64,000 bases of DNA, taken from positions 55,174,001 to 55,238,000 of the forward strand of contig CM060911.1 of NCBI GenBank assembly GCA_030737875.1. Reading direction: 5' to 3'. The notes beneath the pieces were generated by a model that was not told the DNA's origin, made no database searches, and saw nothing but the letters and a program-made list of their open reading frames with translations. This document shows positions 44,530 through 56,922 of the stretch, piece after piece (the first letter of the stretch is position 1; every line of letters starts with the position of its first letter). Source of the DNA: Allium sativum. Taxonomy: Eukaryota; Streptophyta; Magnoliopsida; Asparagales; Amaryllidaceae. The position numbers were made by a program, and so were the translations under genes.

Positions 44530-47500
44530 TGTAACAACCCGAAAATCTGGGCCAGTTTAAATTTTTTATTTTGGCAATTTTAGCGAATTTTGATTATTTA
44601 AAATGAATTATTTTAAATAATATCGACGAGAAATTTATTTTGAATGGAATTCGAACGTATATATTATATACGTCGTCGTTAGAATATAAATAATTATATA
44701 TAATTATAAATAGAATTGAAAATGGCGCGGTAGTTCGATAATTCGATTTCAAACTTCAAATGAATGTACCGGGTGCAAAATAAACCGGATTTTAGTGAAA
44801 CCAAAATAATGGATCTAATTGTGACTATCTTTCCAATGAATCCGAAAAATCAAAATTTCATAGTGGGAATCAAAAGATAGGTCCATTTGAAAATTCTGAA
44901 TAGTCGCTATGGAATTCAGGCCCTTAAAAATGGAAATTTTGCAAATGACCTCGGATTTCGACGAAACCACTTTTGTTGGGTCCGCAGTGTAAAGTTATTG
45001 CTAGGTTTCAAATTTCATAATTTTTCGAATCAATATGTGAGCGTTGCAAAGGAAAACGCGTTTGACCAGTTTCAGTTAATTTTAATCGACTGGAAATTGG
45101 CCATTTTTCAAACGGTCTCAGAATTTGACGAAACTAGTTTTGTTAGGACCGTATCGTCAATACGAAGCTAGAAAATATTTTTCAGGAATTTTTCTAGTTA
45201 GTATGTGACCCCGGTAAATTGAAATGCACGTTCAAATTCAATATATAGAGTTATATGTTGATTTTAACGGAAACTGATTGTAACAGTCGAATCAGCTTAC
45301 AATACTTATCCCATTGTGTTCGGAATGGGGGTAAAACGCTATGGACGACAGGCGGTGGGCCTCGTTTAGAGGTCGTATGTAAAAGTCAACTTTTTGCAAT
45401 TAAATTAATTAAATTAAAATCCTCTCTCTCCTCACCCTCCTCCTTTAGCTTCTGCCCCCCCCCCCCTCTTTACTTCAGTTCGATCCAATCCAGGAGAAAA
45501 AAAAAGAGAAAGCAAAAATCGATCGCGCCTCTCGTTCGAAGCACCCACCGCCCTCGTTCGCCACCACCACCCCCCTACGGCGCCGCCTCACCTGATCGGA
45601 GCCCCAATCTCGAACACCCCCCTTTCCTTCGTCTGGAACCCGAGACCACCGCCCCTCTCAAAACCTGTGCCCTAGTTCCCCAAAACCACCCAACCCCGAC
45701 GCTGGCCACCCGTCCGACCTGACGCGACCCCCCCCAGCCTCCCTGGCTCCGCCCGCGCAACCACCTGCAGCCTCGCCATCAGCGAGCGACGCCACCTTCG
45801 ACCAACGCATCCATCTGCGAGCAGCCCCCTTCAACGTTCATGTGAGTTTTCAATTTGTTTATTTTTATTTTTACTTGCTGATTTTTATGTAAAGGTTAGA
45901 TTTAAAATAGAAAAGAAAAGACGATATTTTTAAAATAGAAAAGACGATATTTTTAAAATAGAAAAGACGATATTTTTAAAATAGAAAAGACGATATTTTT
46001 AAATAGAAAAGACGATATTTTGATATGAGTAGTGAAGTAAAAATATGATTTTTACTTCGAGAAAAATAAAAACTTTATTTTTGAAAAGGCGAAAACTTTA
46101 TTTTTGAAAAGGCGAAAACTTTTTTTTTGAATAGGCGAAATCATTATATGAAGGATAGCGTGATAAAAATATAATCTTTACTATATGAACATCGATGTGA
46201 AAATATAATTTTTTTCTATATTGAATAGCATAGTAAAAATTAGATTTTTCTATATTGAATAGCATAGTAATAATTAGATTTTTCTATATTGAATAGCATA
46301 GTAAAAATTAGATTTTTCTATATTGAATAGCATAGTAAAAATTAGTTTTTTTTTTTCAATATTGAATAGCATAGTAAAAAATTAGATTTTTCTATATTGA
46401 ATAGCATAGTAAAAATTAGTTTTTTTTTCTATATTGAATAGCATAGTAAAAATTAGATTTTTCTATATTGAATAACGAAGTAAAAATTCGATTTTTATAT
46501 ATTGAATAACGAAGTAAAAATTCGATTTTTTTATATATGTAGTGGCTACGGGCAACGAAGTTGACAAAGATGCAAGAACGACGAAGATTTCTATAAAAGA
46601 AGTGTCGTCAAGTTGGATAGCTATCGGTGAGAACTTCTCACCTTTCAATTTAATTATTCTAGTTATATATATACTAGGATGCAGACGGTGTTTAGTAGCA
46701 CCCGACACCCGTCATCCACAGACCATGGATGGCTTGTTTGTTAAATTGTTTGGTTGAATAGTTAGTTAGAATATTTGATTGAATGGAATGAATTTGATTG
46801 ATGTGTGAATGGCGTGGGCCTTCATTAGACCGGGGATAAGGCTAGGCCTTGTCCCGTTTTTAGTATCGTGCCGTTATGCCGCCGAAATTTTCTAAAAATA
46901 AAAATATCATTTTTATTTTGAGAATGAACTGAATAAAATTTCATGTGTTAAAATAAAATATTTGATCGTTAAAAATATAATTTTTAACGTGGAAGTGAAT
47001 AAAATAAAATATTCATTCACAAACCAGACGGTTTGTTTATGTACACCTATTTGAAGGACATTGATTGGGACGATAAATTTTACACATCGCCCAACTGCAC
47101 AAATAAAATATGTGTTTGATTGTTTGAAACCCCACACGGGTGTTAGGATGAAATTTGAAGTTCACTCATCCTGATTGATTAAATATGTCGATCGATTGAT
47201 TGACAGGCTGTTATAAGCGTTAGATATCTATATTTGATGCTTATACAGTGTAGTGCACCTTGGTTGATGGTTGATTATTTTTCAATGCTATTATATACGT
47301 GTGATGTATGAAAATCCATATAATTAATATTATATGGTGATTGATTGGGCCTTATTCCAATTTAGAAAATAAAGAATATTATAAAATAAAGGTTCATGTG
47401 TTGACAGTACTCACCCGTTGAGATTAGTCATGAGTTGAACGAAATATTTTGATAATAACAACTATTTTGAAAAAGAAATATTTGAAATAGAATATTTGAA

Positions 47501-50500
47501 AATAGAAATATATGAAGCCGTGTTGATTAGATTGACGCCATTTTTGACGTGAACGATATTTATATCGATTTTATTCATTTTGAAATGAATTAAATTGAAA
47601 ACGATTTCGAAATGAATTGAATTGAAAACGATTTCGAAATGAATTGAATTGAAAACGATTTCGAAATGAATTGAATTGAAAACGATTTCGAAATGAATTG
47701 AATTGAAAACGAATTCAAATTGAATGGAAAACGAATTCAAATTGAATTGAAAGCGAATTGAATTGAATTCAAATTGAATTGAAATTTGAATTGAATATAA
47801 ATGAATTTTAAAACGAATTTATAAAGATAAATTCAATTTTGATTTGAATTGAAATGGAAGTCGAAATTGTTTTTGAAACGAATTTAAAACTATTTATATA
47901 ATTCGTTTTAAATAGCAATCGACGAAATATATATTATATATATTATATATATAATATAATGGCCTGAATAGAACGCGCCGCGCCGCGGCAGTTCGCGAAT
48001 TTCGACCATTGACTTCGAACGGACATTGCGGGAGATCCGACCGTCGGATTCTCCTAAAACCGGAACCGTTGGGTTCGTATCGAAAAGAGATTTCTAACGA
48101 ATATTAGAAATTTGAAATCTAACGGTTGGATTTGGAATTATGTCCAAATCAAATTTGAAAAAGGTCGCCGTAAGTGCAGTTCGATGGCCATTGATGGAAA
48201 TCGACTGTACAGGCCTTGATAAAATTATTAAAAATAGTAATAATCTGTGTAAAATCATAAGAAATGATTTAGAAAGAATTGGGATGAAAAACTCCATGTT
48301 TGAAAAGATAAAAATAGATTTTTATCGAAATAAACTAGTTTTGAACTAGAATTATAATTCGATTTTTTTTAAATAAATAAATTGAATTTGAAAAGGGTTT
48401 TAAAAATAACCAGAATTTCCAATGATTGCATTGGAGTGGATTTGAATCGAAATTGCCTTCGGAATATTTCGATGTTGGAATTCGTGATTATACAGATGTT
48501 CTTATGGATATTTGAAAGATATATATTTATATCGTTATTTCCAATACGGCATTTGTTAATCGTAGAATTTGATATTGAATATAACCCGATATATTTTCTA
48601 TTCAGAGCCTTGTATTGAATATCAAATGTGATTTGGGTTTGTCGTGAATGGTGTCTTCACTAACACTGTTCTTGAACCCAGTTGAGAAAAGATTAAATCT
48701 TTTTATTTAGATTTAATGAAGTGTACCAATTAAATGATATTTAATTGAAATTGAATTGATATTGATTTTTGGGTTTATCGTGAACAATGTTTTAAATAAC
48801 ACTCGTTCTTTAACCCGATAATTAATGGAATGTGACTTTGGGTTTATCGTGAACCGTGTTTTAAATGACACTGATTCTTTAACCCAGTTAACGATTAAAA
48901 CTAAGTGGAGTTTTAATGAATCTTTAATTAGATTGAAAAGATCGAGAATGGAGTATCACCAGTTTTACTCCAGGCGATAGTTAAATTTTTAATTAGATTT
49001 AAACGTGAAATGGTAATTGAATTTACCGATAACACTGTGGTGTTAGATATGAAGTATTACCAGTTTTACTTCATGGGATGAATAGGTTGGGATTGGGAAA
49101 TTAAAATAAATGATTACTTCGGTAAGGTTCGCTAATCCCGACTAGTTTGAATTGGTATTCAAAAATAGATTAAAGAATAAATTTTAAAGAATTTATCTTT
49201 GATAAAATTAATGGGAACCTCTCCCTATGAATGTGAAATTTAGAAACTAACTGTCGGTTAGCCAAGCAGAATGGTTTTCTGGATATTGATCTGATGTTGG
49301 TTTCGGCCTTCGGGGTTAATATTTGGGGAATTATTCTCTTGATTAATCTACGGTTAGTGACTGATGAATTGGAATGGGGCGTATGTTGTGTTTGTGTAAC
49401 ACTTATTTAAAATATACGCGAGTTATTCGGAAAGACCGGGTTTATCCCATTCTGAATAACTGATACGACGATAAGTCGAAGATGAAGACGATGGTCGAAG
49501 ACCGGAGGTCTTCATGTCGTTTGGGTGATTACTGATGATCTTGATTGGGCTGTACACCCAAGAAGATGGAAACAGTTGGTGATCGTCCAGACGTACTTGG
49601 AGATCGATGGATATGCAGGGTACTAGGTGCCTCCGGTTTCGTTCAGACCCAGAACGGACTTGTAAATGGATTGTGTGTCTGACATTGGATTTTAGTCTGT
49701 GTGATTGATTTCTTTTAAATATATATCTGTTTGGCGGCGGAGAATTTATTCTCTTGCTTAACGCCCTTCTCTGAGACGTACGAGCTCAGGGGTTATATAC
49801 TGATGGATATCAAACGCATAGAGTGAATTGCCTGTGTGGCATGCCTAAGTGGCGAGTGATCATGGCTTCTTTTGAAAAGCAAAGTCTTGTGGTTGATGAT
49901 CGAAGCACGGCCTTTGTGGCGTAGCTTTGTGTAACGTTTACTTCGCGAGTTTCACACCCGGTATGAACCAAAAACGGGAGAGGACGTCAGGGAGGGCATG
50001 CGTTTCTTTCTAGCTAGAAGTGGCGTCAGTGGTTTTACACGCCCTGACGAGTTTGACTTATGTGGTTGTTGCTGTTGCGAGGCGCCTCGGTTTGATCGGA
50101 TGATCCGGGTCCGATGGAGTCATTTAGTTGGCTCACCTACGCCCCATAGGGCGGGGAAACACATGTTCAGGGTTTAAGTTTAATCCACATCGGTGGACTG
50201 GCCCTGAGGATCCAAGGGCCCACCTGAGTCTGGGTCCTGAGGCTCGGGCTAGACAGTCTCGAATCGGTTGAGGACTATCTTTCGCCTCGGTTCATAGATG
50301 GAAATCCAATTTCCAAATACGTGACATTTGCGGTTTTATTTGTAAACCTATATATGGTGACATGATATATGGTACCCATGCCGCCTATGATTGATACTTA
50401 TGATTTGAAGTTGTTTTATACACTATGCACTTATAATAGTATCAAATGATTTGTTTTAAACGTATCAAGCATCCTTTGGCTGTTATAAGGGAAAACCCTA

Positions 50501-51080
50501 TCCCCCGGCTTGCGTTGCATTGTGTGATAGGACCTGGGTCTTATAACAGCTTCATTTTTCTTTATTTAGCATTGCGCTGTTTGTTTTATGCACTGTATTC
50601 TTGGGAGGAAACCCGTTCCGTGTTATACGGCGTGGTCCCTTGATTTGCCTGACTTTAAAAATAAAGATTAGTAACTGTTTTAGTTCTCACACCAGTCACA
50701 TGACTGACCTGGAGTTTATTGTTTTAACCTAAACTCTGGGTGCCCCTATCTTGACATGGGCAGCTAGTAGTTTTGGTTTTGCAGATTTATATTTACAGGA
50801 TCCTGGTTTACAGCTGGAACGATATCCGGAAAGCTTTGTATCCGAATATCTCATTCTAGTTGTGTATTGTATTATTTTACGCTGCTATGTATTTAAATGT
50901 AATTTAAATCTCTGATATTTCTGTGTAATATTCATTTATACTCTGTATATTCTTGTAATCTGATGCATTGTTGTGATATACAGTGAAATGTTCTTCCGTG
51001 TGCGCTCTGTTTTGTCGTGTTCTCAAAACAATTCGTTCTTTCTCTTCTCTTCGGAGGCAGGGGGAGTTCGGGTCATCTCA
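44530..51080 (+). repeat. Family C LTR3 (6,551 bp)
   Basis: The LTR runs from TGTAACAACC to GGTCATCTCA, followed directly by CAGAC and Gypsy-B LTR sequence, so this is the true 3' end of the array. Private differences, many of them C-to-T or G-to-A, become dense in the last ~1.5 kb. Confidence 0.9.
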
Positions 51081-52299
51081 CAGACGACGATCGGGTGCTT
51101 CCATGTCATAGAGCTTCGCACGTGCTTCCAAAGGACCCCCTCGCGTCCAACTCGAGCTCAGATCGCTGGAGCTTCGCATCGACGAACGACGACAGTTCTT
51201 GGGGGTGATTCTCACTGACGGCACAACAACAGGGGGTGTAACCTACACGGATTTGAAGCTATGGAGAAGATCTACAAAGATTTCCAAAGGGGCCTAGGGT
51301 TTTAGTGCGTGGATGACGAGAAATCAAGGGGGAAAACGATGATGAACAGCCGCCGTTGAGTGCTTTTACGGGGGGGGGGGGGGGTTCATGATATTTTTAT
51401 TTTATTATATTTTTTATGAAGAAAAGATTCTATTGGTCGAGGTTTTATTAAATTTTAAAATAGTGTTTCTCCACACAGACACCAATTCAAACCCAACGAC
51501 TGTCGCCCCTAGCTAAATACCCCCCTTCTGAACACAATGAGATATGTTTCGTAGGCCCATTCAACTGTTACAGTCAGTTTTTCTTCAAATTAAAAGATAA
51601 AACATTCAATATTGTATTTGAACGTACATTTCAATTTGCCAGGGCCACATATTGATTCTAAAAATTCCTGAAAAATAAATCTAGCTATGTTTTGACGATA
51701 TGGTCCCAACAAAACTAGTTTCGATGAATTTTGAGACCGTTTGAAAAATGGCCTTTTTCTGGTCGATCCAATTTAATAGAAATAGACCAAACACATTTTC
51801 CTTTGCCACGCTCACATACTATCTTCAAAAATTATGAAATTTGAAACCTAGCAATAATTTAACATCTCGGATCCAATAAAAGTGGTTTCGTCGAATTCCA
51901 ATGTCGTTTGCAAAATGACCATTTTCACGGGCTATATAAACTCTATAGCGACCTTACTGAAAATTCATTTGGCCATAACTTTTGCTTCCCGCTATGAAAC
52001 TTCGATTTTTCAGATTCGTTAGAAAGATATTCACTAACAGATTTAAATATTTTTGGTTTCACTCAAATCCGTTTTGTTTTGCACTCGGTATAGTCAGTCA
52101 AAGTTTGAAATGAAAATTTGAAACTACCGCGCCATTTCAGGCCTTGTTTATAATTCAAAGTAATTATATTTATTTTCAAAATCGATTCAAACTTACTTTT
52201 CATCATTATTATTTAAAATATTTATGTTAAATACTTAAAATTCTCTATTTTAGCAAATTTAAATTTTTTAAATTGGTTCAGATTTTCCGGGTCGTTACA
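51081..52299 (-). repeat. Gypsy-B 3' LTR, right part
   Basis: This is the continuation of 25660-29319 after the family C insertion; it matches 61656-62848. It ends GGGTCGTTACA, followed by the polypurine complement ATCTCCCTCACTT (52300-52312). A run of 15 G begins at 51370. On the minus strand an AAAACCCTAG telobox-like motif (complement about 51294-51303) lies in leader-like sequence. Confidence 0.88.
51294..51303 (-). promoter_or_regulatory. Telobox-like motif in the Gypsy-B LTR
   Basis: The plus strand reads CTAGGGTTTT, so the minus strand reads AAAACCCTAG, containing the plant telobox AAACCCTA that is common in promoters and 5' leaders. It is conserved in the sister LTR at about 61849-61858. 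The promoter role is inferred. Confidence 0.35.
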
Positions 52300-53489
52300 A
52301 TCTCCCTCACTTAAAACTTTTCGTCCCCGAAAAGGAACTAAGTCGAAAGTGGTTTGATTAATCAACTCTACGTTCAATCTGGCTTCCATTCTCCAACTTT
52401 TCAGTTTCTGAGAATTTTCAAATTCTTCAAAATTTTGGCTAACACCCGGAATTTTCGAAAAATTTCGCCATAACCTCCTTTGTATGCGGAGGGGTTTGGA
52501 AATTTATTGGGCCGTATTAGGTACCCAATAAATCCTATAAATCATATGCATATTTATAGTGATATATTATGGTGTTTATAGAGGAGCGCGTATAGATAAT
52601 AACTCCATAGAATAAATTCTCGTCACCCTGTCAAAGCCAGAAGGAGTGTGTTTTTTTAATTGCTCCAGAGAATAAATTCTCGTCACCTCGTCCCATGTAG
52701 GAAATAAATAATCCATGTGCCGTATCTAATAACTAGAGAGACGTGATTATTGTCAACTCCAGACCCGTGTGGGCTTTTTATTATTCTAGCAATTTATCGT
52801 TACAATTTTATATGGTCCATATCAGTCATCAGTTCAACCTGTAATATATAGTCATCGCCATACAAGCCTCTCGCTCGTATGGTAAATCTTCCACCTCGTC
52901 ACACAAGCTCCAAATGCTTATGTGGTATATGATGAAGTATGCCTATCTTCAAGAAATATGCCATGTATTGCAGTTCAAAATCAATTGTTACTATCCTATA
53001 GCGACGTTTATTATTACACACAGAACAACTAGCACTCCACATCCAATGGCGTTCACATGAGTTGATACAATAATAAAATTGCGCATCCAACTCATTAAGG
53101 TTTACCTATTTGTCGGGCACGCAATTAAAATCTTTACTCAACAGCTAATCCATATACATGTTCAAACATATATGATGCACATGTATATATTTCTATCTAT
53201 TTTTAAATCAATTCGTTATGTGATTTAATCGAATAAATTCTACCATTATTCTCTTATTGATTAAATTAACTATCGTTTTAATAATTTAATTAATCAAATC
53301 TACTATCACACAACACAAACAACAATCAATTTGTTTTTAACTTTTCAAAATCATACAAATTAATTCATACACTCTTTTTAAATTAATCAGACTATAGAAT
53401 TAAAAGTGCACATCCATGGAAAGAGAATAACAACAAAGTAGAGAACCAAATGGTAATGCAAAGTATGGAAAATGTACCTTGCACCGGAG

Positions 53490-53909
53490 TCAATCAGAGA
53501 TATCCACTCGACACTTAGGATAGGCTTTCTGAATGCTCTCCTCAGTTTCCCAAGTACAATCTCGCGGATCTCCACTCCATTGCACTTTGACTAAGTGAAC
53601 TTTCTTGTTCCTCGGTTCCTTGGTTTCTTTGCCAATGATCTTTAGCGGCTCTCTTCTCACAACCAACTCTGGAGTAATTTCAATATCTTGCTGTGCGGCC
53701 TCTTCCACAACCAAGTTTGGGTCATGAACATGCTTTCGAAGTTGAGATATGTGAAATACATCATGCACTCCAGGCAACCAATCCGGCAATTGAATTCTAT
53801 AAGCGAGAGTTCCAATCCGTTTAAGAATAGGAAACGGACCAATGAATTTGGGCGCCAATTTCCCTGTTTTACCGAAGCGGATAACTCCTCTCATCGACGA
53901 TACTTTCAA
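53490..53909 (-). pseudogene. Gypsy-B integrase C-terminus and chromodomain
   Basis: GKLAPKFIGPFPILKRIG is the usual GPY/F-type integrase C-terminal module, with VHDVFHISQLRKH after it. VKVQWSGDPRDCTWETEESI is a chromodomain, which targets integration to methylated-histone chromatin. The piece is in the same frame as 53973-54311, separated by one stop. Confidence 0.88.
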
Positions 53910-53972
53910 ATATACATAGTCGCCAACTGCAAATGATATATCTCTTCTTCTCTTATCGGCATAGCTCTTTTG

Positions 53973-54311
53973 TCAGCTTTGAGTAACGAGTAATCGTTTC
54001 TTAATGAAATCGACTTTGTCGGCAGCCTCTCGGATCATATCAGGTCCCAATACGAGTCTATTACCGGGTTCGACCCAATAAGCAGGGGATCGGCACGGTC
54101 TACCATACAATGCTTCGAATGGCGACATTGTCAGGCTCGCTTGGTAGCTGTTGTTATATGAGAATTCAGCCAAATGTAAATGGTCTTCCCATGATCCACC
54201 AAAATCTAGAACACAAGCCCGCAATAAATCTTCTAGTATATGATTCACCCTCTCAGTCTGACCATCTGTCTGAGGATGATAAGCGGTGCTCAAGTTTAGC
54301 TTCGTTCCCAT
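53973..54311 (-). pseudogene. Gypsy-B integrase catalytic core, second half
   Basis: It contains LSTAYHPQTDGQTERVN, which includes the catalytic Glu region, then ALYGRPCRSPAYW. Just upstream, across a TAG near 54331, the reading VSDRDPLFTSKF carries the second catalytic Asp. It ends at a TGA, probably from an Arg codon. Confidence 0.88.
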
Positions 54312-54393
54312 CTCTACTTGAAATGCCTCCTAAAATTTGCTGGTAAATAATGGATCTCTATCACTAACTATACTGATCGACACTCCGTGTAGC

Positions 54394-54681
54394 CTAACAA
54401 TTTCCTTGAAATATATCTTCACCAGACTCTGAGCAGTTTCTGTTTGATCTGACAGGTATGAAATGGGCGGTCTTCGTGAAGCGATCTACGATTACCCAAA
54501 TACTGTCATTTCCTTTTCTGGTTCTGGGCAAACCATCTATGAAATCCATGGAAATATGTTCCCACTTCCAACCTGGAACGTCTAGCGGTTGCAACAATCT
54601 AGCAAGTTTCTTGTGGTCGCTTTTGATTAGTTGGCAAGTAGGGCATCGACTAACATATAAAGAAATGTCTCTCTTCTTCAA
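54394..54681 (-). pseudogene. Gypsy-B integrase, zinc-binding end and first catalytic Asp
   Basis: CPTCQLIKSDH completes the HHCC zinc finger, and WEHISMDFIDGLPRT holds the first catalytic Asp of the DDE triad. The frame then shifts near 54430. A TAG at 54685 separates it from the upstream piece in the same frame. Confidence 0.85.
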
Positions 54682-54684
54682 TCT

Positions 54685-55080
54685 CTACCAGAAAGTACGT
54701 TTGATGTCATTATACATTTTGCTTACTCCTGGATGAATACTAAGTTTTGACTTGTGACATTCATCCAGGACTTCCTTTCGGAGCTCAGAAATGTTAGGAA
54801 CACAGATTCGACCCTTTAGCCTTAGAATCCCTTCATTATCAACCTGAAAACTCGAGGGCTCTCCCTTTTGAATTATCTCTCTGATCTTCTGAATGAAGTG
54901 ATCATCCATCTGAAGAGTAGATATTTTATCAATCAATGAAGTTGTTATGATAAAACTGGTGATCATTACATTCTTTCGGCTTAACGCATCGGCCACGACA
55001 TTGGCTTTCCCGGGAGTGTATAGAATCTCAAAATCGTATGCTGCAAGGAACTCTAACCAACGTTGCTGCCTCAGATTCAA
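54685..55080 (-). pseudogene. Gypsy-B RNase H end and integrase start
   Basis: [20 protein letters not shown] and ADALSRK are the usual RNase H tail. They are followed by [16 protein letters not shown], the first half of the integrase zinc finger. Confidence 0.88.
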
Positions 55081-55110
55081 GTCTTTCTGGGTGAACAGAT
55101 ACTTTAACGA

Positions 55111-55350
55111 CTAATGATCTATAAACAATTCGAATTTCTCACCTAGAAGATAGTGCCTGCAGATTTTCAAAGCAAATACGATAGCCAACAACTCAAGATC
55201 ATGAGTGACGTAGTTCTTTTCATGTGGCTTCAGCTGACAGCTAGCATAAGCAATCACTTGATCTCTTTGCATTAACACTGCACCAAGGCCTTCTCTAAAC
55301 GCATCTGTCCAAACTTTCAAGTCTTGATTGTCGTCGATTATCATTAACAC
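55111..55350 (-). pseudogene. Gypsy-B RNase H domain
   Basis: [32 protein letters not shown] and [12 protein letters not shown] match the Gypsy RNase H core. It ends at a TAG 31 bases before the next piece, in the same frame. Confidence 0.85.
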
Positions 55351-55380
55351 TGGAGACGTTGTTAATCTGACCTTTAGCTT

Positions 55381-55662
55381 CTATAAAGCCTCCTCACATT
55401 CGGGAGTCCACTTGAATTTCGAGTGCTTATTTGTTAGCTTCGTTAAGTGACTAGATATCTTCGAAAAATCTTTAACGAACTTCCGGTAATAACTAGCCAA
55501 TCCAAGAAAACTTCGGACTTCCATGGTAGTACTAGGCTGTTTCCAGTTTTGAATAGCTGTGATTTTACTTGGATCCACAACAATTCCTTCTTTTGATACG
55601 ACGTGGCCCAGAAACTTTACTTCATCTTGCCAGAATATACATTTGGATAGTTTAGCTTTCAA
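55381..55662 (-). pseudogene. Gypsy-B reverse transcriptase thumb and connection
   Basis: [20 protein letters not shown] and [15 protein letters not shown] are the characteristic Gypsy RT C-terminal motifs. Upstream in another frame the active-site motif reads FINDIL rather than FIDDIL or YVDD (Asn codon complementary to 55744-55746), a catalytic-site change. Confidence 0.88.
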
Positions 55663-55852
55663 TATATTCTTTCTCAGAATTTCTAGAACCTACTCCAAAT
55701 GTGTTTCATGTTCGGCCTTTGATTTAGAGAAGATTAGAATATCGTTAATAAAGACCAGAACAAACTTATTCAAGACTCCTTTGAATACTTGATTCATCAA
55801 ATCGACGAAGTAAGCTGGAGCGTTACATAAGCCGAACGGCATTACTAACCAC

Positions 55853-56203
55853 TCATAGAATAAGTCTGGATCCTCTGAATGTTGTCATAGGAACACACTC
55901 TTCGGCAATACGAAGCTGATGGAAGCCTGTAGCTAGGTCCATCCTTGAAAATACTTGTGCTCCATTCAGACGATCCAATAAATCATCGATTCGCGGCAAT
56001 GGATATTTATTCTTTATTGTTTGCTTGTTCAAATCACGATAATCCATACATAGTCGCAGAGTACCGTCAGACTTTGGGACAAACACCACTGCTGCTCCCC
56101 AATCAGAGAAACTAGGCCTGATCAGACCCTTCCATACTAGCTTTCGAGTTTGATTGTCTAGTTCTTCTTTCTCCTTTAGGGTCATCCTCCGAATGGCGTG
56201 CAC
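55853..56203 (-). pseudogene. Gypsy-B reverse transcriptase, fingers and palm
   Basis: [39 protein letters not shown] and [13 protein letters not shown] are the standard Gypsy RT blocks, including the first catalytic Asp. A frameshift at about 55853 follows; the next block ([14 protein letters not shown]) is readable in another frame. Confidence 0.9.
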
Positions 56204-56251
56204 TACTGGCCTTGCATTCGGAATTAAAGCGATCTTGAAATCAATTTCCCT

Positions 56252-56782
56252 CTACGGAGGTAAGCTGACCACTTCTTCGAACACATCTGCATAATCCTTG
56301 ACGATAGGAATATCTTTTACGAGGTCGGGAATATTCTCTGTGACTACAGGGATATTTTCTATTTGAGCAGGAGAAACATCCAACGCTGCCCAGAAATCTT
56401 TCCTATTAGAATTTTGACCTTCACAGGGAATGGTTATATAATCACCTGATTTAATCTTCGCCTTAACTATTCTGTCGGCGCATTTGATCTCAGCTTCATA
56501 TTTTGTCAACCAGTCTAACCCCATGATAAGATCAAACTCTGTAAAATTCATGACGACCGCGATGGTAGGGAACTGATAACGAGAAAAAGAAACCTGCAGC
56601 CCACAAACCCAACTGAGATCGAGGGAATCCCCAACCAGATTATGGACAGTCATTGGTTCTTTGAGCTTCTTCAAATTCAAATCCAGTTTCTTAACCACAT
56701 TCTTTGCACCAAAGCTTCGTGATGCCCCGGTGTCAAATAGTACTTTAACTGGGATATCTTTGACAGTAAGCGTGCCTTCCAA
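56252..56782 (-). pseudogene. Gypsy-B aspartic protease
   Basis: VKVLFDTGASRSF is the catalytic DTGA motif, and FDLIMGLDWLTKY follows as in other chromoviruses. It ends at a TAG (56252-56254) just before the linker to RT. Confidence 0.88.
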
Positions 56783-56922
56783 AACATCCAGCCTTTCCTG
56801 AGCAGACGAAGATGCAGGAACTTATGCCACTTCATTTATATATACTGCTTCAGGTTTCTGAATAGTGGGCAGGCCTTTAAAAGATGACCAGTCTGATGAC
56901 ATCCACCACATTTCCTATTCTC

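Larger units (their letters stand above)
29320..51080 (+). mobile_element. Gypsy family C: giant-LTR, gag-pol-less retrotransposon array (3 LTRs, 2 internals)
   Basis: This 21.8 kb block is LTR1 (29320-35888), internal (35889-36901), LTR2 (36902-43516), internal (43517-44529), LTR3 (44530-51080). The repeat period is 7,582 then 7,628 bp. Each LTR is TGTAACAACCCG...CTCA and about 6.6 kb; each internal is 1,013 bp with a primer site and a polypurine tract but no coding sequence. It sits antisense in a Gypsy-B LTR. The last ~180 bp of each internal closely match the Gypsy-B internal 3' end, and the LTRs share inverted homologous stretches with Gypsy-B LTRs, so C is a deletion derivative or close relative of the B family. 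It has no enzymes of its own and must depend on another element. Confidence 0.88.
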
